64,000 bases of DNA from NCBI RefSeq assembly GCF_003591655.1, contig NZ_QVRA01000006.1:124001-188000 (forward strand), read 5' to 3'. Position numbers and translations under genes: made by a program. This document shows positions 25,736 through 35,028 of the stretch, in pieces; the first letter of the stretch is position 1, and each line of letters opens with the position of its first letter. The stretch comes from Sphingobium terrigena (GTDB taxonomy: Bacteria > Pseudomonadota > Alphaproteobacteria > Sphingomonadales > Sphingomonadaceae). A model generated the notes under the pieces. That model did not search any database and was not told the DNA's origin. It saw only the letters and a program-made list of their open reading frames with translations.

Positions 25736-27586
25736 ATGCCGGCCTATCGCTCCAGAACCACCACCCACGGCCGCAACATGGCGGGGGCGCGCGGCCTGTG
25801 GCGCGCGACGGGCATGAAGGATGAAGATTTCGGCAAGCCGATCATCGCCGTCGTCAACAGCTTCACCCAGTTCGTGCCGGGCCATGTTCACCTGAAAGAC
25901 CTGGGCCAGCTCGTCGCGCGCGAGATCGAGGCGGCAGGCGGCGTCGCCAAGGAATTCAACACCATCGCGGTCGATGACGGCATCGCCATGGGCCATGGCG
26001 GGATGCTCTATTCCTTGCCAAGCCGGGATCTGATCGCCGACAGCGTCGAATATATGGTCAACGCCCATTGCGCCGACGCGATGGTCTGCATCTCCAACTG
26101 CGACAAGATCACGCCGGGCATGTTGATGGCCGCGATGCGCCTCAACATCCCCGCCGTGTTCGTGTCCGGCGGGCCGATGGAGGCGGGCAAGGTCGTGATG
26201 CGCGGCAAGGAAGTGGCGCTCGATCTGGTCGATGCCATGGTCGTCGCCGCCGACGAAAGCTATACCGACGAAGAAGTCAAAACCATCGAACGCTCCGCCT
26301 GCCCGACCTGTGGCAGTTGCTCCGGCATGTTCACCGCCAATTCGATGAACTGCCTGACCGAAGCATTGGGCCTCTCGCTGCCCGGCAACGGATCGACGCT
26401 GGCCACCCATTCGGACCGCGAGCGCCTGTTCCGCGAAGCCGGCCATGTCATCGTCGATCTCGCCAAGCGCTGGTATGAACAGGATGACGCCACCGCCCTG
26501 CCGCGCACCATCGCCAGCTTCTCCGCGTTCGAAAACGCCATGAGCCTGGACATCGCCATGGGCGGCTCCACCAACACCGTCCTCCATCTGCTCGCCGCCG
26601 CGTATGAAGGCGGGGTCGATTTCACCATGGCCGATATCGACCGCCTGTCGCGCCGCGTCCCCTGCCTGTGCAAGGTCGCACCCGCCAAGCAGGACGTGCA
26701 TATGGAGGATGTCCACCGCGCCGGTGGCATCATGGCGATATTGGGCGAACTGGAGCGCGCAGGCCTCGTCGATACCTCGCTCCCCACCGTCCACGCCCCC
26801 ACCATGGCCGCTGCGCTGGCCCGTTGGGACATTGGCCGCACCAACAGCGATGAAGTCCGCAACTTCTTCCGCGCCGCCCCCGGCGGTGTCCCGACCCAGA
26901 CCGCGTTCAGCCAGTCCGCCCGCTGGGAGGAGCTGGACATCGACCGCGAAAAGGGCGTGATCCGCTCGGCCGAACACCCCTTCTCCAAGGATGGCGGCCT
27001 CGCCGTCCTCTACGGCAACCTCGCCCCCGAAGGCTGCATCGTCAAGACGGCGGGCGTCGATGATTCGATCCTGACCTTCCACGGCACCGCGCGCGTCTAT
27101 GAAAGCCAGGACGCCTCGGTCGCGGGCATTTTGGGCAATGAGGTCAAGGCCGGCGACGTCGTCGTCATCCGCTATGAAGGGCCAAAGGGCGGGCCGGGTA
27201 TGCAGGAAATGCTCTACCCGACCAGCTATCTGAAATCCAAGGGGCTGGGCAAGGAATGCGCGCTGATCACCGACGGGCGCTTTTCCGGTGGCACGTCGGG
27301 CCTGTCGATCGGCCATGTCTCGCCCGAAGCGGCCGAAGGCGGCCTCATCGCCCTCGTCCAGACCGGCGACCCGATCGTCATCGACATCCCCAACCGTGTC
27401 ATCAAGCTGGACATTGATGACGCCGTGCTGGCCGAACGCCGCGCGGAAATGGAGAAAATGGGCGTCAAGGCGTGGAAGCCCTTTGGCCGCAAACGCGAAG
27501 TCTCCCCCGCGCTCCGCGCCTACGCCGCGATGACAACCAACGCCGCCAAGGGCGCTGTGCGCGACGTCAGCCAGATCGAGAAATGA
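25736..27586 (+). CDS. ilvD: Dihydroxy-acid dehydratase
   Basis: IlvD dehydrates 2,3-dihydroxy acids in valine, leucine and isoleucine synthesis, using an Fe-S cluster. The 616-residue product is full length. Cluster cysteines are visible in [10 protein letters not shown] (Cys122) and in [19 protein letters not shown] (Cys195 region), as is the substrate motif [12 protein letters not shown] and the C-terminal [20 protein letters not shown]. Start at ATG 25736 gives the standard N-terminus ([19 protein letters not shown]). It stands alone downstream of its divergent LysR gene, followed by a hairpin. Confidence 0.97.
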   Translation: MPAYRSRTTTHGRNMAGARGLWRATGMKDEDFGKPIIAVVNSFTQFVPGHVHLKDLGQLVAREIEAAGGVAKEFNTIAVDDGIAMGHGGMLYSLPSRDLIADSVEYMVNAHCADAMVCISNCDKITPGMLMAAMRLNIPAVFVSGGPMEAGKVVMRGKEVALDLVDAMVVAADESYTDEEVKTIERSACPTCGSCSGMFTANSMNCLTEALGLSLPGNGSTLATHSDRERLFREAGHVIVDLAKRWYEQDDATALPRTIASFSAFENAMSLDIAMGGSTNTVLHLLAAAYEGGVDFTMADIDRLSRRVPCLCKVAPAKQDVHMEDVHRAGGIMAILGELERAGLVDTSLPTVHAPTMAAALARWDIGRTNSDEVRNFFRAAPGGVPTQTAFSQSARWEELDIDREKGVIRSAEHPFSKDGGLAVLYGNLAPEGCIVKTAGVDDSILTFHGTARVYESQDASVAGILGNEVKAGDVVVIRYEGPKGGPGMQEMLYPTSYLKSKGLGKECALITDGRFSGGTSGLSIGHVSPEAAEGGLIALVQTGDPIVIDIPNRVIKLDIDDAVLAERRAEMEKMGVKAWKPFGRKREVSPALRAYAAMTTNAAKGAVRDVSQIEK

Positions 27587-27595
27587 TCAATCAAA

Positions 27596-27619
27596 GCCCC
27601 TCCCCTTTAGGGGAGGGGT
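27596..27619. repeat. Short palindrome after ilvD (possible terminator)
   Basis: CCCCTCCCC (27597-27605) pairs with GGGGAGGGG (27610-27618) around TTTA. It lies 10 bases after the ilvD stop and 30 before the stop of the convergent SnoaL-like gene. No T run follows on either strand, so termination is not assured. The CCCCTCCCC...GGGGAGGGG motif resembles that of the large element after trpE. Confidence 0.6.
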
Positions 27620-27648
27620 TGGGGTGGGGGCGTGCCACAGGCACAACG

Positions 27649-28047
27649 TCAACCACCCACCTGCGCCAGCCAGTCCGCCAGATTATAATGATTGCTCACC
27701 CGCGCGATCTTCCCCTCGCGCAGTTCGAAAAACGCGCCCACCCGCAGCCGGTAACGCTGCCCTGATGCCGCGGGCAGATCACCATCGGTCACCAGATATT
27801 CGCCCTCCAGCATGAACTCCGCCGCCGCCCGCGCGCCATCAGCCGACGTCAGGAACACCGGCCCGATGACCGCCTCCTTGTAGCAGCGGTTCATATGGTC
27901 CAGAAAGTCTGCGAACGCCGCCTTCCCCTCGCGCACCGCGCCCTGGCTCGGCTCATGCACCACATCGTCGGTCAGCAGCGCCAGCATCGCCGCACTCTCT
28001 CCCCGATTGAACGCCGCATAATAGTCCCGCAACAACGCCTCGCTCAT
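27649..28047 (-). CDS. SnoaL-like / NTF2-fold protein
   Basis: The 132-residue product has the NTF2-like cone fold pattern: helix LLRDYYAAFNRGESAAMLALL, strand DDVVHEP, a GKAAFADFLDHM helix, and strands ending FFELREGKIARVSNHYN. Such proteins range from ketosteroid isomerases to polyketide cyclases, and no substrate can be assigned. It follows fghA by 5 bases on the same strand, so it is probably the third gene of an adhC-fghA-SnoaL operon. Small NTF2-like proteins are recurrent in such clusters, but a role in formaldehyde oxidation is only a guess. Confidence 0.8.
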   Translation of the reverse strand: MSEALLRDYYAAFNRGESAAMLALLTDDVVHEPSQGAVREGKAAFADFLDHMNRCYKEAVIGPVFLTSADGARAAAEFMLEGEYLVTDGDLPAASGQRYRLRVGAFFELREGKIARVSNHYNLADWLAQVGG

Positions 28048-28052
28048 GCCCG

Positions 28053-28889
28053 TTACCCCAACCTGTCGGCGTGCCAGCGCAGATGATCCGCCATGAAGGT
28101 GGAGATGAAATAATAGCTATGGTCATAGCCCGCGCGCATATTCAGCGTCAGGTCGATCCCCGCTGCCTCACACGCCGCGCGCAATAGGTCCGGCTGCAAT
28201 TCCTTCTCCAGAAACGCATCCGCCCCGCCCTGATCGACCAGCAGCGCTTCAACCCGCGCACCATCCTCGATCAGCGCGACCGCATCATGCTTGCGCCACG
28301 CCGCCTTGTCCGCGCCCAGATAGCCGCCCAGCGCCTTGCGCCCCCACGGTACCTGGCTTGGCGCAACGATCGGCGCGAAGGCCGACACCGCACTGAAACG
28401 CTCAGGATAAGTCAGCCCGATGGTCAGCGCCCCATGCCCGCCCATCGAATGGCCCATGATCGACTGCCGCCCCATATCCGCCGGAAATGCCGCCGCGATC
28501 AGCGCAGGCAGTTCCTCGGTCACATAGGACCACATCTTGTAATGATCCGCGAAGGGCGCTTCCGTCGCATCGACGTAAAAACCAGCGCCCAGTCCGAAAT
28601 CATAAGCCCCGTCCACATCATCCGCCACACCCTCACCGCGCGGCGACGTATCGGGCGCAACGAAGATCAGCCCCAGTTCGGCGCAGAGCGCCCGAAACTC
28701 GCCCTTCTCGGTCACATTGGCATGGGTGCAGGTCAGCCCGGACAGATACCAGACCACGGGCAGCTTCGCCCCCGCCTCATGCGGCGGCACGAACACGGAA
28801 AAAACCATGTCCGTCCCCGTGCTGGCGGACGCATGGCGATACACGCCCTGCACCCCGCCAAAGGCGCGATTTTCCGAAACCGTCTCCAT
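28053..28889 (-). CDS. fghA: S-formylglutathione hydrolase
   Basis: FghA hydrolyses S-formylglutathione to formate and glutathione, the step after AdhC in glutathione-dependent formaldehyde oxidation. The 278-residue esterase-D-family protein shows the LSGLTCTHANVTEKG block, the nucleophile elbow GHSMGGHGAL, the acid LLVDQGGADAFLE and the catalytic His in AGYDHSYYFISTF. Its ATG overlaps the adhC stop codon by one base (TAATG), so the two are translationally coupled. Confidence 0.96.
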   Translation of the reverse strand: METVSENRAFGGVQGVYRHASASTGTDMVFSVFVPPHEAGAKLPVVWYLSGLTCTHANVTEKGEFRALCAELGLIFVAPDTSPRGEGVADDVDGAYDFGLGAGFYVDATEAPFADHYKMWSYVTEELPALIAAAFPADMGRQSIMGHSMGGHGALTIGLTYPERFSAVSAFAPIVAPSQVPWGRKALGGYLGADKAAWRKHDAVALIEDGARVEALLVDQGGADAFLEKELQPDLLRAACEAAGIDLTLNMRAGYDHSYYFISTFMADHLRWHADRLG

Positions 28890-29998
28890 TAAAACACCAC
28901 GACCGAACGGATGCTCTCACCCGCGTGCATCAGGTCGAACCCCTTGTTGATCTCCTCCAGGCTCAGCACATGGGTGATCATCGGGTCGATCTCGATCTTG
29001 CCGTTCATATACCAGTCGACGATCTTGGGCACGTCGGTCCGGCCCTTGGCCCCGCCAAAAGCGCTGCCCTTCCACACCCGGCCGGTGACCAGCTGGAACG
29101 GACGGGTGCTGATTTCCTTGCCCGCTTCAGCGACGCCGATGATGATGCTCTCCCCCCAGCCGCGATGGCACGCCTCCAGCGCGGTGCGCATCACCCCGGT
29201 ATTGCCGGTGCAATCGAACGTATAGTCCGCCCCGCCATCGGTCAGCGCGACCAGATGCTGGACGATGTCGCCCTCCACCTTGTTGGGATTGACGAAGTGG
29301 GTCATGCCGAACCGGCGGCCCCATTCTTCCTTGCTGTCATTGATGTCGACGCCGATGATCATGTCCGCGCCGACCAGCTTCGCGCCCTGAATGACGTTCA
29401 GGCCAATGCCGCCAAGGCCAAAGATGATGACGTTGGACCCCGGCGTCACCTTGGCGCTGTTCACCACCGCGCCGACGCCCGTGGTCACGCCGCAGCCGAT
29501 ATAACAGCTCTTGTCGAACGGCGCGTCCTCGCGGATCTTTGCGACCGCGATTTCGGGCAAAACCGTGAAGTTGGAGAAGGTCGAACAGCCCATATAGTGA
29601 AAGATCGGCTGGCCCTTGTAGGAAAAGCGGGTCGTGCCGTCGGGCATCAGCCCCTTGCCCTGCGTCGCGCGGATCGCGGTGCACAGGTTCGTCTTGCCGC
29701 TCAGGCAGCTTTTGCACTGGCGACATTCGGGGGTGTAGAGCGGGATGACATGATCACCGGGCTTCACGCTGGTGACGCCCGGCCCGACTTCCCGCACGAT
29801 CCCCGCGCCTTCATGCCCCAGGATCGACGGAAAGATACCTTCGCTGTCGAACCCGTCGAGCGTATAGGCGTCGGTATGGCAGATACCGGTCGCCATGATC
29901 TCGACCAGCACTTCGCCCGCTTTCGGCCCTTCCAGATCGACTTCGACAATCTCCAGCGGCTTCTTGGCTTCAAAGGCGACGGCGGCGCGGGATTTCAT
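28889..29998 (-). CDS. adhC: S-(hydroxymethyl)glutathione dehydrogenase / class III alcohol dehydrogenase
   Basis: This enzyme oxidises the formaldehyde-glutathione adduct with NAD, detoxifying formaldehyde. I choose the ATG at 29996-29998 ([20 protein letters not shown]) with AGGAG upstream. The 369-residue protein carries catalytic zinc ligands in [10 protein letters not shown] and GHEGAGIV, the structural zinc cysteines in [17 protein letters not shown], and the Rossmann motif [13 protein letters not shown]. The fghA gene overlaps its stop. A LysR gene starts divergently 100 bases away and may control the pair. The frmA name is also used for this gene. Confidence 0.96.
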   Translation of the reverse strand: MKSRAAVAFEAKKPLEIVEVDLEGPKAGEVLVEIMATGICHTDAYTLDGFDSEGIFPSILGHEGAGIVREVGPGVTSVKPGDHVIPLYTPECRQCKSCLSGKTNLCTAIRATQGKGLMPDGTTRFSYKGQPIFHYMGCSTFSNFTVLPEIAVAKIREDAPFDKSCYIGCGVTTGVGAVVNSAKVTPGSNVIIFGLGGIGLNVIQGAKLVGADMIIGVDINDSKEEWGRRFGMTHFVNPNKVEGDIVQHLVALTDGGADYTFDCTGNTGVMRTALEACHRGWGESIIIGVAEAGKEISTRPFQLVTGRVWKGSAFGGAKGRTDVPKIVDWYMNGKIEIDPMITHVLSLEEINKGFDLMHAGESIRSVVVF

Positions 29999-30075
29999 GG
30001 GAAAAGCTCCTGATATGATGCTGCCCCGCCCTAGCAATATCCCACCCGCGCGATAAGGAAGGATTTTTGCAATTC

Positions 30076-30097
30076 ATTATTTCATATGAGGGATAAT
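30076..30097 (+). promoter_or_regulatory. Candidate LysR operator in the adhC-lysR gap
   Basis: An AT-rich imperfect palindrome (ATTAT, 12 bases, ATAAT; 30076-30080 with 30093-30097) in an otherwise GC-rich gap contains a T-N11-A type arrangement. It ends two bases before the ATG of the LysR gene at 30099, a position fitting autorepression. The call is made from base pattern and position only. Confidence 0.3.
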
Positions 30098-30098
30098 T

Positions 30099-30986
30099 AT
30101 GCGCGGCTGGGATGGGATCGACGAATTTGTCGCCGTGGCGACCACCGGCAGCTTCAAGGGCGGGGCCGACGCGCTCGGCCTGTCCACCACCCATATGAGC
30201 CGCGCCATCGCCGCGCTGGAAAACCGGGTGCAGCGCCCGCTGTTCCACCGCACCACCCGCACCGTCCGGCTGACCGACACTGGCCGCCTCTTCTACGATC
30301 ATTGCAGCCGCATCGTCACCGAACGGGACGAAGCCATTGCCCTCATCAGCGAAGGCGCAGAGCCGCAGGGCGACCTGCGCATCACCTGCTCGACCGCGAT
30401 GGGCGAACGCTTCATCGCCCCCATCGTCCGGCAATTTGCCACGCGCTATGTCAAGCTCACTGTCACGATCGATCTGACCAACCGGCTCGTGGACCTGATC
30501 GGCGAGGGCTATGACATGGCGATCCGCACCGGCACGCTGGCCGACAGCCGCCTGATCGGCACCCGCATCGCGTCGCGTACCCTCTATACCTGCGCAGCCC
30601 CTGCCTATCTCGCCGCGCACGGCACGCCCAACGCCATCGCCGATCTGGGAAACCATGACTGCCTGATCGGCACCGCGACCAGCTGGCAGTTCCGCTCCTG
30701 GGGCCGGATCGAAACCATCCGCCCGCGCGGCCGCTGGCGCTGCAACAGCGGAGAGGCGGTGGCGCAAGCCGCCGTCGCGGGCATGGGCATATGCCAGCTG
30801 CCGGAATTTTACGTCCTGCCCCATATCGCGTCCGGCGCGCTGGTGCCTTTGCTCACCGATTTCGCGATGGAGGACGAACCCATCTGGGCCGTCTATCCCC
30901 AGCGCCGCCACTTGCTGCCCAAGATTACCGGCCTGCTCGACCTGTTGCGCAGCGAATTGCCCGTGGCGTTGGCGCGGCGGGACTAA
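30099..30986 (+). CDS. LysR-family transcriptional regulator next to adhC
   Basis: The 295-residue protein has the LysR DNA-binding domain (DEFVAVATTGSFKGGADALGLSTTHMSRAIAALE, residues about 8-41). Its effector domain is of the CrgA/DmlR-type subgroup: LRITCSTAMGERFIAPIV, then LVDLIGEGYDMAIRTGTLADS. It is divergent from adhC-fghA and converges on the TetR gene, overlapping its end by 4 bases. Control of formaldehyde oxidation is inferred from position; subgroup members commonly regulate adjacent oxidoreductases. Confidence 0.87.
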   Translation: MRGWDGIDEFVAVATTGSFKGGADALGLSTTHMSRAIAALENRVQRPLFHRTTRTVRLTDTGRLFYDHCSRIVTERDEAIALISEGAEPQGDLRITCSTAMGERFIAPIVRQFATRYVKLTVTIDLTNRLVDLIGEGYDMAIRTGTLADSRLIGTRIASRTLYTCAAPAYLAAHGTPNAIADLGNHDCLIGTATSWQFRSWGRIETIRPRGRWRCNSGEAVAQAAVAGMGICQLPEFYVLPHIASGALVPLLTDFAMEDEPIWAVYPQRRHLLPKITGLLDLLRSELPVALARRD

Positions 30987-31561
30987 CCCTCGTGCCGGAA
31001 CAGCCGCGCGACTTGCTCGGCAATCTCGCGCGGGGTCAGGCGACCGGGCCGGAACCAGTCCGCCGCCGCATTAAGCTGCGACAGGAGGAGGTTGCGATAG
31101 ATCGACCGGTCGATCGCCGCGGGCAAAGGCAGGTCATCCACGATCGCCCGGAACAACTGCTCGAACCGGTCGCGCCGCGCCACCAGTTGCGCGCGCACCT
31201 CATCGGGCACTTCGCGAAAATCATTCATCATCGGCATCGTCAGCGAATCGGGCGCCAACTGCACCTCCAGCAGCGCCACGCAACCCGCCTCCAGCCTGTC
31301 CCAGGGACCGGCCGCAGCCGCCACCGCCGCCGCGATCCGCGCTTCCGCCGCGTCCAGCGCGCCATTATGCAATTCGACGAACAGCGCGTCCTTGGACTTG
31401 ATATGGTGGTAGAGCGACCCGCCCAGCACCCCCGACGCCTCGCCAATGTCGCGCATCGACGTGCCGCGATAGCCCTTGCGCGCGAACAGCTGCGCCGCGA
31501 CCGCGAGTATCTCGTCGCGCCGCGATCGCACCCCGTCTTCGCTTCCCGCCTGCTTGCTCAT
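30983..31561 (-). CDS. TetR-family transcriptional regulator
   Basis: The 192-residue product has a TetR N-terminal helix-turn-helix (DEILAVAAQLFARKGYRGTSMRDIGEASGV, GSLYHHIKSKDALF; residues about 16-60). Its C-terminal ligand domain is of the KstR/BetI-like alpha-helical type (LEAGCVALLEVQLAPDSL, DRFEQLFRAIVDDL). It lies downstream of queA on the same strand with a 33-base gap and overlaps the convergent LysR gene by 4 bases. The target is unknown; no fatty-acid or efflux gene adjoins it. Confidence 0.85.
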   Translation of the reverse strand: MSKQAGSEDGVRSRRDEILAVAAQLFARKGYRGTSMRDIGEASGVLGGSLYHHIKSKDALFVELHNGALDAAEARIAAAVAAAAGPWDRLEAGCVALLEVQLAPDSLTMPMMNDFREVPDEVRAQLVARRDRFEQLFRAIVDDLPLPAAIDRSIYRNLLLSQLNAAADWFRPGRLTPREIAEQVARLFRHEG

Positions 31562-31594
31562 GCGCCTTGGCCTAGCACAGAAATGCGCGCCGGA

Positions 31595-32626
31595 TCATCC
31601 GGGCAACAGCAGCGAACTGTCGCCATAGCTGTAAAAACGATAGCCCGACCCGATCGCATGATCATAGGCCGCCCGCATCCGCTCCGTCCCCATCAGCGCC
31701 GACACCAGCATGAACAGCGTGGATTTGGGCAAATGGAAATTGGTCATCAGGCCGTCAATCGCCCGGAACTGATAGCCCGGTGTGATGAAAATACGGGTTT
31801 CATCGGCAAAGGCGCGGAGAATCCCGTCCTCTCCCACCGCGCTTTCCAGCAGGCGCAGGCTGGTCGTGCCGACCGCAATCAGCCGCCCGCCAGCCGCCCG
31901 CGCGGCATTCAGCCGATCCGCCGTCGCCGCCTCGATCCGCCCCCATTCGGCGTGCATCCGGTGATCGTCGGTATCGTCCGCCTTGACCGGCAGGAATGTC
32001 CCCGCGCCGACATGCAGCGTCAGCGTCTCGGTCGCGATTCCGCGCTCCGCCAGCGCCGCCATCAATTCCGGGGTAAAATGCAGCGCAGCCGTGGGCGCTG
32101 CCACCGCGCCATCTTCCCGCGCGAACATGGTCTGATAATCGGCCCGGTCGCGTTCGTCGGTCGGGCGCTTGCTGGCGATATAGGGCGGCAGCGGCATCCG
32201 TCCCGCCCGCTCCAGCAGAACCTCCACCGGCTCCTCACCCTCAAAGCTCAGCGTTACCCCGCCATCATCGTCGCGCGGCCCGGCAATCGCCGTGACGCCC
32301 GCGCCAAAATCGATCCGCTCGCCGTCACGCACCCGCTTGGCATTGCGCAAAAAAGCCTGCCACTGGCGCAGCCCCAATCGCTTGTGCAGCGTCGCCCCGA
32401 TCCGTGCATTGCCGCGCATCCCCTCCAGCTGCGCGGGAATGACGCGCGTGTCGTTGAACACCAGCACATCGCCCGCCCGCATCAGCGAGGGCAGATCACG
32501 CACGCTCAGGTCAGCAAAATCACCCTCCCCCGGCACCAGCAACAAGCGCGCGCTATCCCGCGGAGACGCGGGCCGCAGCGCGATATTCTCCGGCGGCAGG
32601 TCAAAATCGAAAAGGTCTACGCGCAT
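31595..32626 (-). CDS. queA: tRNA preQ1(34) S-adenosylmethionine ribosyltransferase-isomerase QueA
   Basis: QueA transfers and rearranges the ribosyl group of SAM onto preQ1 in tRNA, making epoxyqueuosine. The 343-residue product begins [20 protein letters not shown] and contains the family segments [41 protein letters not shown] and [16 protein letters not shown]. Length is standard. It is separated from the upstream cyclophilin gene by a perfect 30-bp inverted repeat. The usual partner tgt is not in the window. Confidence 0.96.
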   Translation of the reverse strand: MRVDLFDFDLPPENIALRPASPRDSARLLLVPGEGDFADLSVRDLPSLMRAGDVLVFNDTRVIPAQLEGMRGNARIGATLHKRLGLRQWQAFLRNAKRVRDGERIDFGAGVTAIAGPRDDDGGVTLSFEGEEPVEVLLERAGRMPLPPYIASKRPTDERDRADYQTMFAREDGAVAAPTAALHFTPELMAALAERGIATETLTLHVGAGTFLPVKADDTDDHRMHAEWGRIEAATADRLNAARAAGGRLIAVGTTSLRLLESAVGEDGILRAFADETRIFITPGYQFRAIDGLMTNFHLPKSTLFMLVSALMGTERMRAAYDHAIGSGYRFYSYGDSSLLLPG

Positions 32627-32656
32627 GGTCTAAAGCTACCCTGTTCAGCCTTAATC

Positions 32657-32724
32657 GGTGTTCCCGCGAAGGCGGGAATCCAGTCCCGCCCTCTGGACTG
32701 GATTCCCGCCTTCGCGGGAACACC
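32657..32724. repeat. Perfect 30-bp inverted repeat, four-way palindromic element
   Basis: Bases 32657-32686 and 32695-32724 are exact reverse complements around the 8-base spacer CGCCCTCT. Each 30-base arm itself contains a hairpin (TTCCCGC-gaag-GCGGGAA and TTCCCGC-cttc-GCGGGAA), so it can fold either as one long stem or as a four-way junction. The outer arm is GGTG/CACC and the middle arm TCCAGTCC/GGACTGGA, with no unpaired bases at the junction. It lies between the cyclophilin gene and queA, both transcribed through it. Confidence 0.92.
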
Positions 32725-32786
32725 CGGTGCTTTAATCATGATAGAGCGAACAGATGGAGGCCGGACGAACCAGCCCCTTTTCTCAC

Positions 32787-33506
32787 TTACTGCGTCGGCG
32801 CGGCAATGATCGACGGCGCGACTGGCGCAACCGGCGCGGTCACCGGCGGCTTGCCGTCGCTCTCGATCGACGCCTGCAAAATCACGGTCGGGTTGGCGGG
32901 CGGCTCGCCCTGCGCGATCGCGTCGACATAATTCATGCCTTCGATCACCCGGCCGAACACCGTATATTTCTTGTCCAGCTGCATCCGCGGCAGCAGCACG
33001 ATGAAGAACTGGCTGTTCGCGCTATCCTCGCCCTGCGCACGCGCCATCGACACGGTGCCGCGCAAATGGGGCATCGGGTTGAACTCGGCCTTCAGGTCCG
33101 GCTGGGTCGAACCGCCGGTGCCGTCGCCCTTGGGATCGCCGCCCTGCGCCATGAAACCGGGGATGACGCGATGGAATTTAAGGCCATTGTAAAAGCCCTG
33201 CCGCGTCAGCTCCTTGATCCGCTCGACATGGCCGGGCGCGATGTCGGGGCGCAGCTGGATGCGCACCCGCCCGCCGCTCGACAGGTCCAGGTCCCAGATA
33301 TTCTGCGGATCGGCCGGCACCACCGCTGGCGGCAGCTTGGGGGTCAGGTCGCCGCCCAACGACTTGGCATTTTCCGCCGCCCGCGCCGCGGCCTCCGCTT
33401 TCTTCATATCATCGCCCTTGCTGCCGCCGCCCTGGGCATAGGCCAGGCCGGACGCGGTAAGGGCGATACCGATCGCCACGGTCTTGAGCGCGCAGGTGAA
33501 ACGCAT
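32787..33506 (-). CDS. Cyclophilin-type peptidyl-prolyl cis-trans isomerase, exported
   Basis: The 239-residue product has a signal peptide (start ATG 33504-33506; KTVAIGIALTASGLAYAQ) and an Ala/Glu/Lys linker. The cyclophilin domain follows, with FHRVIPGFMAQGGDPKGDGTGG, FNPMPHLRGTVSMARAQGEDSANSQFFI and YTVFGRVIEGM. A Pro/Val/Ala tail (VTAPVAPVAPSIIAAP) ends the protein. It should act on periplasmic protein folding. An in-frame TTG six codons upstream is less likely as start because GAGGAAAG stands before the ATG. It lies 80 bases downstream of coaD on the same strand. Confidence 0.92.
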   Translation of the reverse strand: MRFTCALKTVAIGIALTASGLAYAQGGGSKGDDMKKAEAAARAAENAKSLGGDLTPKLPPAVVPADPQNIWDLDLSSGGRVRIQLRPDIAPGHVERIKELTRQGFYNGLKFHRVIPGFMAQGGDPKGDGTGGSTQPDLKAEFNPMPHLRGTVSMARAQGEDSANSQFFIVLLPRMQLDKKYTVFGRVIEGMNYVDAIAQGEPPANPTVILQASIESDGKPPVTAPVAPVAPSIIAAPTQ

Positions 33507-33586
33507 GGGACTTACTTTCCTCAATATCTTGGCCGTCCTGATAGCGCGCTGATCGCGATTGGCAACTGAACGCAGGCTGAGCGGTA

Positions 33587-34099
33587 TTAAACGCTGCCTT
33601 TGCGCCCCAGTTTTTCAACCCGCGCCACCACTTCGTCGCGCACCACCGGCCCGACGAACTTATGGATCGGCCCGCCATAAAGCGCGATTTCCTTGACCAG
33701 CCGGGAAGCGATCGGTTGCAGGCACACGTCCGCCATCAGGAACACGGTTTCGACGCGGGCATTAATCTGCTGGTTCATGCCCGCCATCTGATATTCATAT
33801 TCAAAGTCGGCGACCGCGCGCAGCCCGCGAATGATGACGCTGGCCCCCTGCGATTCGGCAAAATCCATCAGCAGCGAATTGAAACCGACGACCACGATGT
33901 CCGCGTCGATCCCGGCACATTCGCGCCGCACCATTTCCAGCCGCTCTTCATCGCTGAACATGGGCGATTTGCTGATATTGGTCGTCACCCCGATGACCAG
34001 CCGGTCGACCAGTTTCGCGCCGCGCCGGATGATGTCCATATGCCCCAATGTTATGGGATCGAATGTGCCGGGATAGACACCGATGCGCTGCTTGCTCAT
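33587..34099 (-). CDS. coaD: Phosphopantetheine adenylyltransferase
   Basis: CoaD makes dephospho-CoA from 4'-phosphopantetheine and ATP. The 170-residue protein has the nucleotidyltransferase motif GVYPGTFDPITLGHMDII (residues about 7-24), the DFEYEYQMAGMNQ segment that binds substrate, and a short C-terminal PVVRDEVV..VEKLG. It starts 5 bases after the ispA stop, suggesting one transcript xseB-ispA-coaD-cyclophilin. Confidence 0.97.
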   Translation of the reverse strand: MSKQRIGVYPGTFDPITLGHMDIIRRGAKLVDRLVIGVTTNISKSPMFSDEERLEMVRRECAGIDADIVVVGFNSLLMDFAESQGASVIIRGLRAVADFEYEYQMAGMNQQINARVETVFLMADVCLQPIASRLVKEIALYGGPIHKFVGPVVRDEVVARVEKLGRKGSV

Positions 34100-34104
34100 G
34101 GTCT

Positions 34105-35028
34105 TTAGCGATCCCTCTCCACGATATAGTCGGCAATGGCGCGCAGCAGGTCCGCCTCGACGCCATAACCATGCAGATGCGCCTTGGCCTGATCGACCAG
34201 CATATGCGCCTGCGCCCGCGCCCGATCAACGCCCAGCAGCGACACGAACGTCTCCTTGCCCGCCGCCGCATCCTTGCCCAGCGCCTTGCCCGCCAGCGCC
34301 GCGTCGCCCTCTACGTCCAGCAGATCGTCGGCAATCTGGAACGCCAGGCCGATGTCGCGCGCATAGCCGTGCAGCCCCTTGCGTGCGTCCTCAGGAATCC
34401 GCGCCATGATCGCGGCAGCGTCAACGCAAAAGGCGATCAGCGCCCCGGTCTTGAGATTTTGCAGTCGGGTGACGGTGGCCAGGTCAAAGCGGGCATGTTC
34501 CGCTTCCAGGTCCATCATCTGCCCGCCCGCCATGCCAGCCGGGCCGCTCGCCAGCGCCAGCGCGCGCACCAGTTCAATCCGCACGAACGGGTCGGGATGG
34601 GTGTCCTCGTCGGACAATATCTGGAACGCCAGATCGTGCAGGCAATCGCCCGCCAGTATCGCCGTCGCCTCGTCAAACGCCTTGTGGACGGTCGGCTTGC
34701 CCCGGCGCATGTCATCATCGTCCATCGCGGGCAGATCGTCATGCACCAGCGAATAGACATGGATGCACTCGATCGCCAGGCCGACCCGCAACGCCGATTC
34801 GCGCGACAGATGGAACAGGTCGCTGGTCGCCTGCACCAGCAATGGCCGCAACCTTTTGCCTCCGCCGATCGCGGCATGGCGCATCGCCTCATAAAGCCGC
34901 GCCCGTGGATCGTCCGGCACGCTCAGCAGATGGTCGAAGGCGCTGTCGATCGCCGCCGCGACGTCCGCCGCGCGTGCCTTTACCAACGCCCCTGCGGAGG
35001 CCGCCTCTCCCCCGACCATGCCGCTCAC
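34105..35028 (-). CDS. ispA: Polyprenyl synthetase (farnesyl/geranylgeranyl diphosphate synthase type)
   Basis: The enzyme condenses isopentenyl diphosphate with allylic diphosphates to make farnesyl or geranylgeranyl diphosphate for carotenoids, quinones and undecaprenol. The 307-residue protein has the first Asp-rich motif LVHDDLPAMDDDDMRRG and the second QIADDLLDVEGD. Either a GTG at 35028, which overlaps the xseB stop as GTGA, or an ATG at 35019 can be the start; the extra residues are only SGM. The close coupling with xseB (xseB-ispA order) is common in bacteria. Product chain length cannot be settled by eye. Confidence 0.93.
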   Translation of the reverse strand: MSGMVGGEAASAGALVKARAADVAAAIDSAFDHLLSVPDDPRARLYEAMRHAAIGGGKRLRPLLVQATSDLFHLSRESALRVGLAIECIHVYSLVHDDLPAMDDDDMRRGKPTVHKAFDEATAILAGDCLHDLAFQILSDEDTHPDPFVRIELVRALALASGPAGMAGGQMMDLEAEHARFDLATVTRLQNLKTGALIAFCVDAAAIMARIPEDARKGLHGYARDIGLAFQIADDLLDVEGDAALAGKALGKDAAAGKETFVSLLGVDRARAQAHMLVDQAKAHLHGYGVEADLLRAIADYIVERDR

